Of a stretch of DNA of 42,500 bases, positions 40,286 through 42,500 are shown one piece after another. Position 1 is the first letter of the stretch. Each line of letters opens with the position of its first letter. Below the pieces are notes generated by a model. The model had not been told where the DNA came from. It worked only from the letters and a program-made list of their open reading frames with translations, and searched no databases. The translations under genes were made by a program, and so were the position numbers. Source of the stretch: Actinidia chinensis. Lineage: Eukaryota > Streptophyta > Magnoliopsida > Ericales > Actinidiaceae. The stretch covers positions 15,089,903 to 15,132,402 of the forward strand of contig CM018905.1 in NCBI GenBank assembly GCA_009663005.1. Direction: 5' to 3'.

Positions 40286-41480
40286 ATGTCTCGAAATCAA
40301 GAGAAAAGCACAAGCGAAGAGAAATTCCACCACAAGCTGTTCCGAATCTACAAAATGAAAGCATTTAATGGGAGAGATGAGAGGATGATGAGAGCGGAGT
40401 TAGAGCATTACACGAAGAGGTTGATAGGGTAGAAGAGGGAACACAACGGGGGCAGCCACCACTGCTCTTCCAAAGGTCCATAGGAGGGGTAGATGACACC
40501 AAAGAAGAGAGTGGAGTGGAATTAGATTTGGGTGAGTTTGAAGGGGATGGTGTAGAGGAGGAGATTGATTAGGATGTCTCAGTGGGGCAGTCATAGGATA
40601 TGGCAGGGAGAGAGGAGCTAGAACCGGGTGACCAAAACTCGGAAGTATAAGATGAAGAAGGATTCCTGACTTTTCAAGGAAAGAGTGATTCCCGAAGATA
40701 CCTCGGCGTGGGAAAAGAAGATGGAGTTAATTTTCGATTGCTTTACAAGACTCAGAATTAAAGAAGGTAAGTTTTGCCGCAATACGAATTACTGAATATG
40801 CATTGTGTGGTGGGATCAGTTTTGAATCAATGGAGCGGACTGGAGAAAGTCCTATTGAAAACTTGGGATGAGGTGAGGATGAGATGAAGAGAGTCATGAG
40901 ACGGACGATTTATACCAAGTCACTACTAAAGGGATTTTACTTAAAAGCTGCAAGGCCTCTATCAAGGTAAACCAGAGCGTGACGAGGAGTATTATAAAGA
41001 GATGGAGATGGTATGATTAGAGCCACAGTGGAGGAGGATCGGGTCGAGGCGACAATGGCTAGATTTTTGAATGGTGAACAGAGAGATTGCTAACACGATC
41101 GAGATACACATTATGTGAAATTGGAAGAAGATTTGGTTGCAATGGCAATCAAGGTGAGATGAGGCAACTCAAGAAAAAGTGGTACATCCAAAAACAGTCA
41201 CACAAAACTTTTAGTTCAGCAACTTGGAGGTCAAATTACCCAAAAGAAAGAAGAATAACTCGTCCACTTTAATGCCAAATCTGAGCCCAAAAATGTCACC
41301 ACCAACACCGCCTCTCAAGGCAAAACCACCTCTACCTCGACTCATTCTGTGAGTATTAAAGGCTCAATGTCAGGGAGAGGAACATAGCAGCCAATGTTCA
41401 AACAGCAAGTTATGGTGACTGGAGAATGGTGAATTTGAAATACGAGGATGAGCCTTGATTGTGATGAGTCAACCTTGGAG
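40286..41480 (+). pseudogene. gag of CRM copy C, frameshifted
   Basis: The ATG at 40286 opens MSRNQEKSTSEEKFHHKLFR without a break for 49 codons, the best preserved gag start of the three copies, which supports this ATG as the family start. Core fragments follow: KESPIENLG-like near 40845, DEMKRVMRRT near 40880, EYYKEMEMV near 40990, and HYVKLEEDLVAMAIKV near 41105 in shifting frames. The zinc knuckle is destroyed near 41355-41400 (MSGRGT then a stop). The acidic tail (PLEEYSMGE-like) ends near 41500. Confidence 0.75.
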
Positions 41481-42500
41481 GAGTACTCTATGGGAGAAAG
41501 GAGTTTGCGTGCAGACCGTGGCAATTTGATCAGCATGGTACGCATGATGGTTTTCCATAAATACTCGGTCAGTTCAATCAAGAAAACCATCACTCTAGTT
41601 CCCAAATGACACCAAATCAAGTCTATGAGGATCAAGTGAAGGTTAAAAAAATTGAGGATAAAAGATCTGAGAGAAGAAAGAATGAGAGTGACAAGAAGAT
41701 TGAGGCTTTAGGAGAGAAAATAAAAAATCTTCTATGCAAAAAACAAGTGAGGTTAATGAGAGCATTACTTGTCAAGAAGCAACTGATTGTATCATGTACA
41801 AAGGAAATTTTTAACACGACTAACCAGCTTGATTTCTTCTTTGCCTAGTTGTCGTTATTCTCTCTTGTAGGAGTTTGAGGATTGTGTTTACCTGAGGAGG
41901 TACCACATGGTTTACCACCAATCCGGGGGATTGAACATCAAATCGACTTTATTACCGGTGCATCAATTAAGAACCCGCCCAGCATATAGGCACAACCGGA
42001 GGAGACAAAAGAACATTCAAGGCAAGTTGAAGATGATGGTTGAAAGGGATACGTGAGAGAGAGTTATGAAGACTGCTGTGCAATTCGGTGATTCTAGTTC
42101 TAAGAGGATGGGACATGGAGGATGTGTGTTAATTGATAGAGCCATCACCACTAACGGAAATATCGACACCATTCCTCGTTAGATGAAATGTTAGATGAGC
42201 TGCATGTTCTTGTGTTTTTATAAATTGATCTAAAGAGGAATCACAAAATTTAGATGAAAGAAGGTGATGAATGGAAGACTGGATTCAAAACTAACTAGGG
42301 ATTGTAGGAGTTGGTTGGGTATGCCTTTGGGTTAATAATGCACCTAGTACTTCATGCGCTTAATGAATCAGTTTTGCGTGCTTTTATTGGAAAAATTCGT
42401 GTTGTTTATTTTTGATGAATTCTGAGTTCTAGCAAAAGTTTGCATGATTATGTCTCACATTTGCAATGGTGTTGGATGTGCATTAAACAATGAGAAGTTA
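41481..42500 (+). pseudogene. pol of CRM copy C, partial (protease remnant and RT)
   Basis: The protease centre (VDGGS in A and B) is missing: sequence passes from the gag tail near 41505 to the PWQFD-like segment near 41515, a deletion of roughly 300 bp relative to A and B. A 77-codon frame (41618-41848) holds QVKVKKIEDKRSERRKNESD, the charged linker before RT. RT blocks: MEDVC-IDRAI near 42115, PFLVR-like near 42170, LMNQFCVLLLE near 42362, and a YFDEF version of the YFDD catalytic box near 42405-42420. The window ends inside RT. Confidence 0.72.

Larger units (their letters stand above)
38731..42500 (+). mobile_element. CRM-like chromovirus copy C, 3' end outside window
   Basis: It begins with a full LTR in the Tat gag, then a degraded tRNA-Met primer site, the tandem-repeat leader, gag, protease and RT. 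The window ends in RT at a position corresponding to 29760 of copy B. The last five bases before the LTR are AAGAT; the matching right copy lies outside. Internal indels are numerous, as in copy B. Confidence 0.83.

Overview
The window is a stack of decayed LTR retrotransposons from a plant nuclear genome, probably a flowering plant. The evidence is an Athila-type primer-binding site matching tRNA-Asp, a Tat-type polyprotein with a second RNase H, an initiator tRNA-Met primer site on a chromovirus, and the AT-rich sequence between elements. I found no convincing host gene, rRNA, tRNA or CRISPR array. Every coding region is a broken polyprotein, recognised by conserved motifs scattered over shifted frames. 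All lineage names come from remembered family motifs, without a database search.

Layout. (1) 1-12389, plus strand: an Athila-like Ty3/gypsy element cut by the left window edge inside its 5' LTR. It has a PBS, gag, pol, a weak env-like region, a long 3' UTR, a polypurine tract and a complete 3' LTR of about 1.64 kb. (2) 12399-12610: a 78-79 bp tandem repeat with dyads. (3) 13035-16405, minus strand: pol of a Tat-like Ty3/gypsy element, split by a foldback MITE-like insertion (13370-13578). (4) 16406-20678, plus: copy A of a CRM-like chromovirus, with no LTRs and truncated in integrase. (5) 21274-35729, plus: a Ty1/copia element with recognisable LTRs and identical GGTCC target duplications. 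Nested in it are an unclassified repeat (22554-23905) and a CRM-like copy B (25548-32610) that splits the copia gag. (6) 36340-38730, plus: the 5' part of a Tat-like element (LTR, primer site, gag). (7) 38731-42500, plus: CRM-like copy C, inserted in the Tat gag and running off the right edge.

Relative order of events: B is younger than the copia element it interrupts, C is younger than the right-hand Tat, and the MITE is younger than the left-hand Tat. CRM copies A, B and C share a leader with a tandem repeat of about 115 bp, a possible short leader intron just before the gag ATG, and (B and C) LTRs whose first bases continue the integrase reading frame.

The least explained signal is a pair of palindrome arrays in the copia leader region. 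Nine pairs of a GTGTCGACAC-type palindrome lie 20-22 bp apart within pairs and about 60-72 bp from pair to pair. About 0.9 kb downstream, two pairs of an unrelated palindrome (AACCGGTT) keep the same geometry. Single-base indels are much denser in CRM copies B and C than in the neighbouring copia and Tat gag sequence, so part of the frame breakage there may be assembly error rather than decay.
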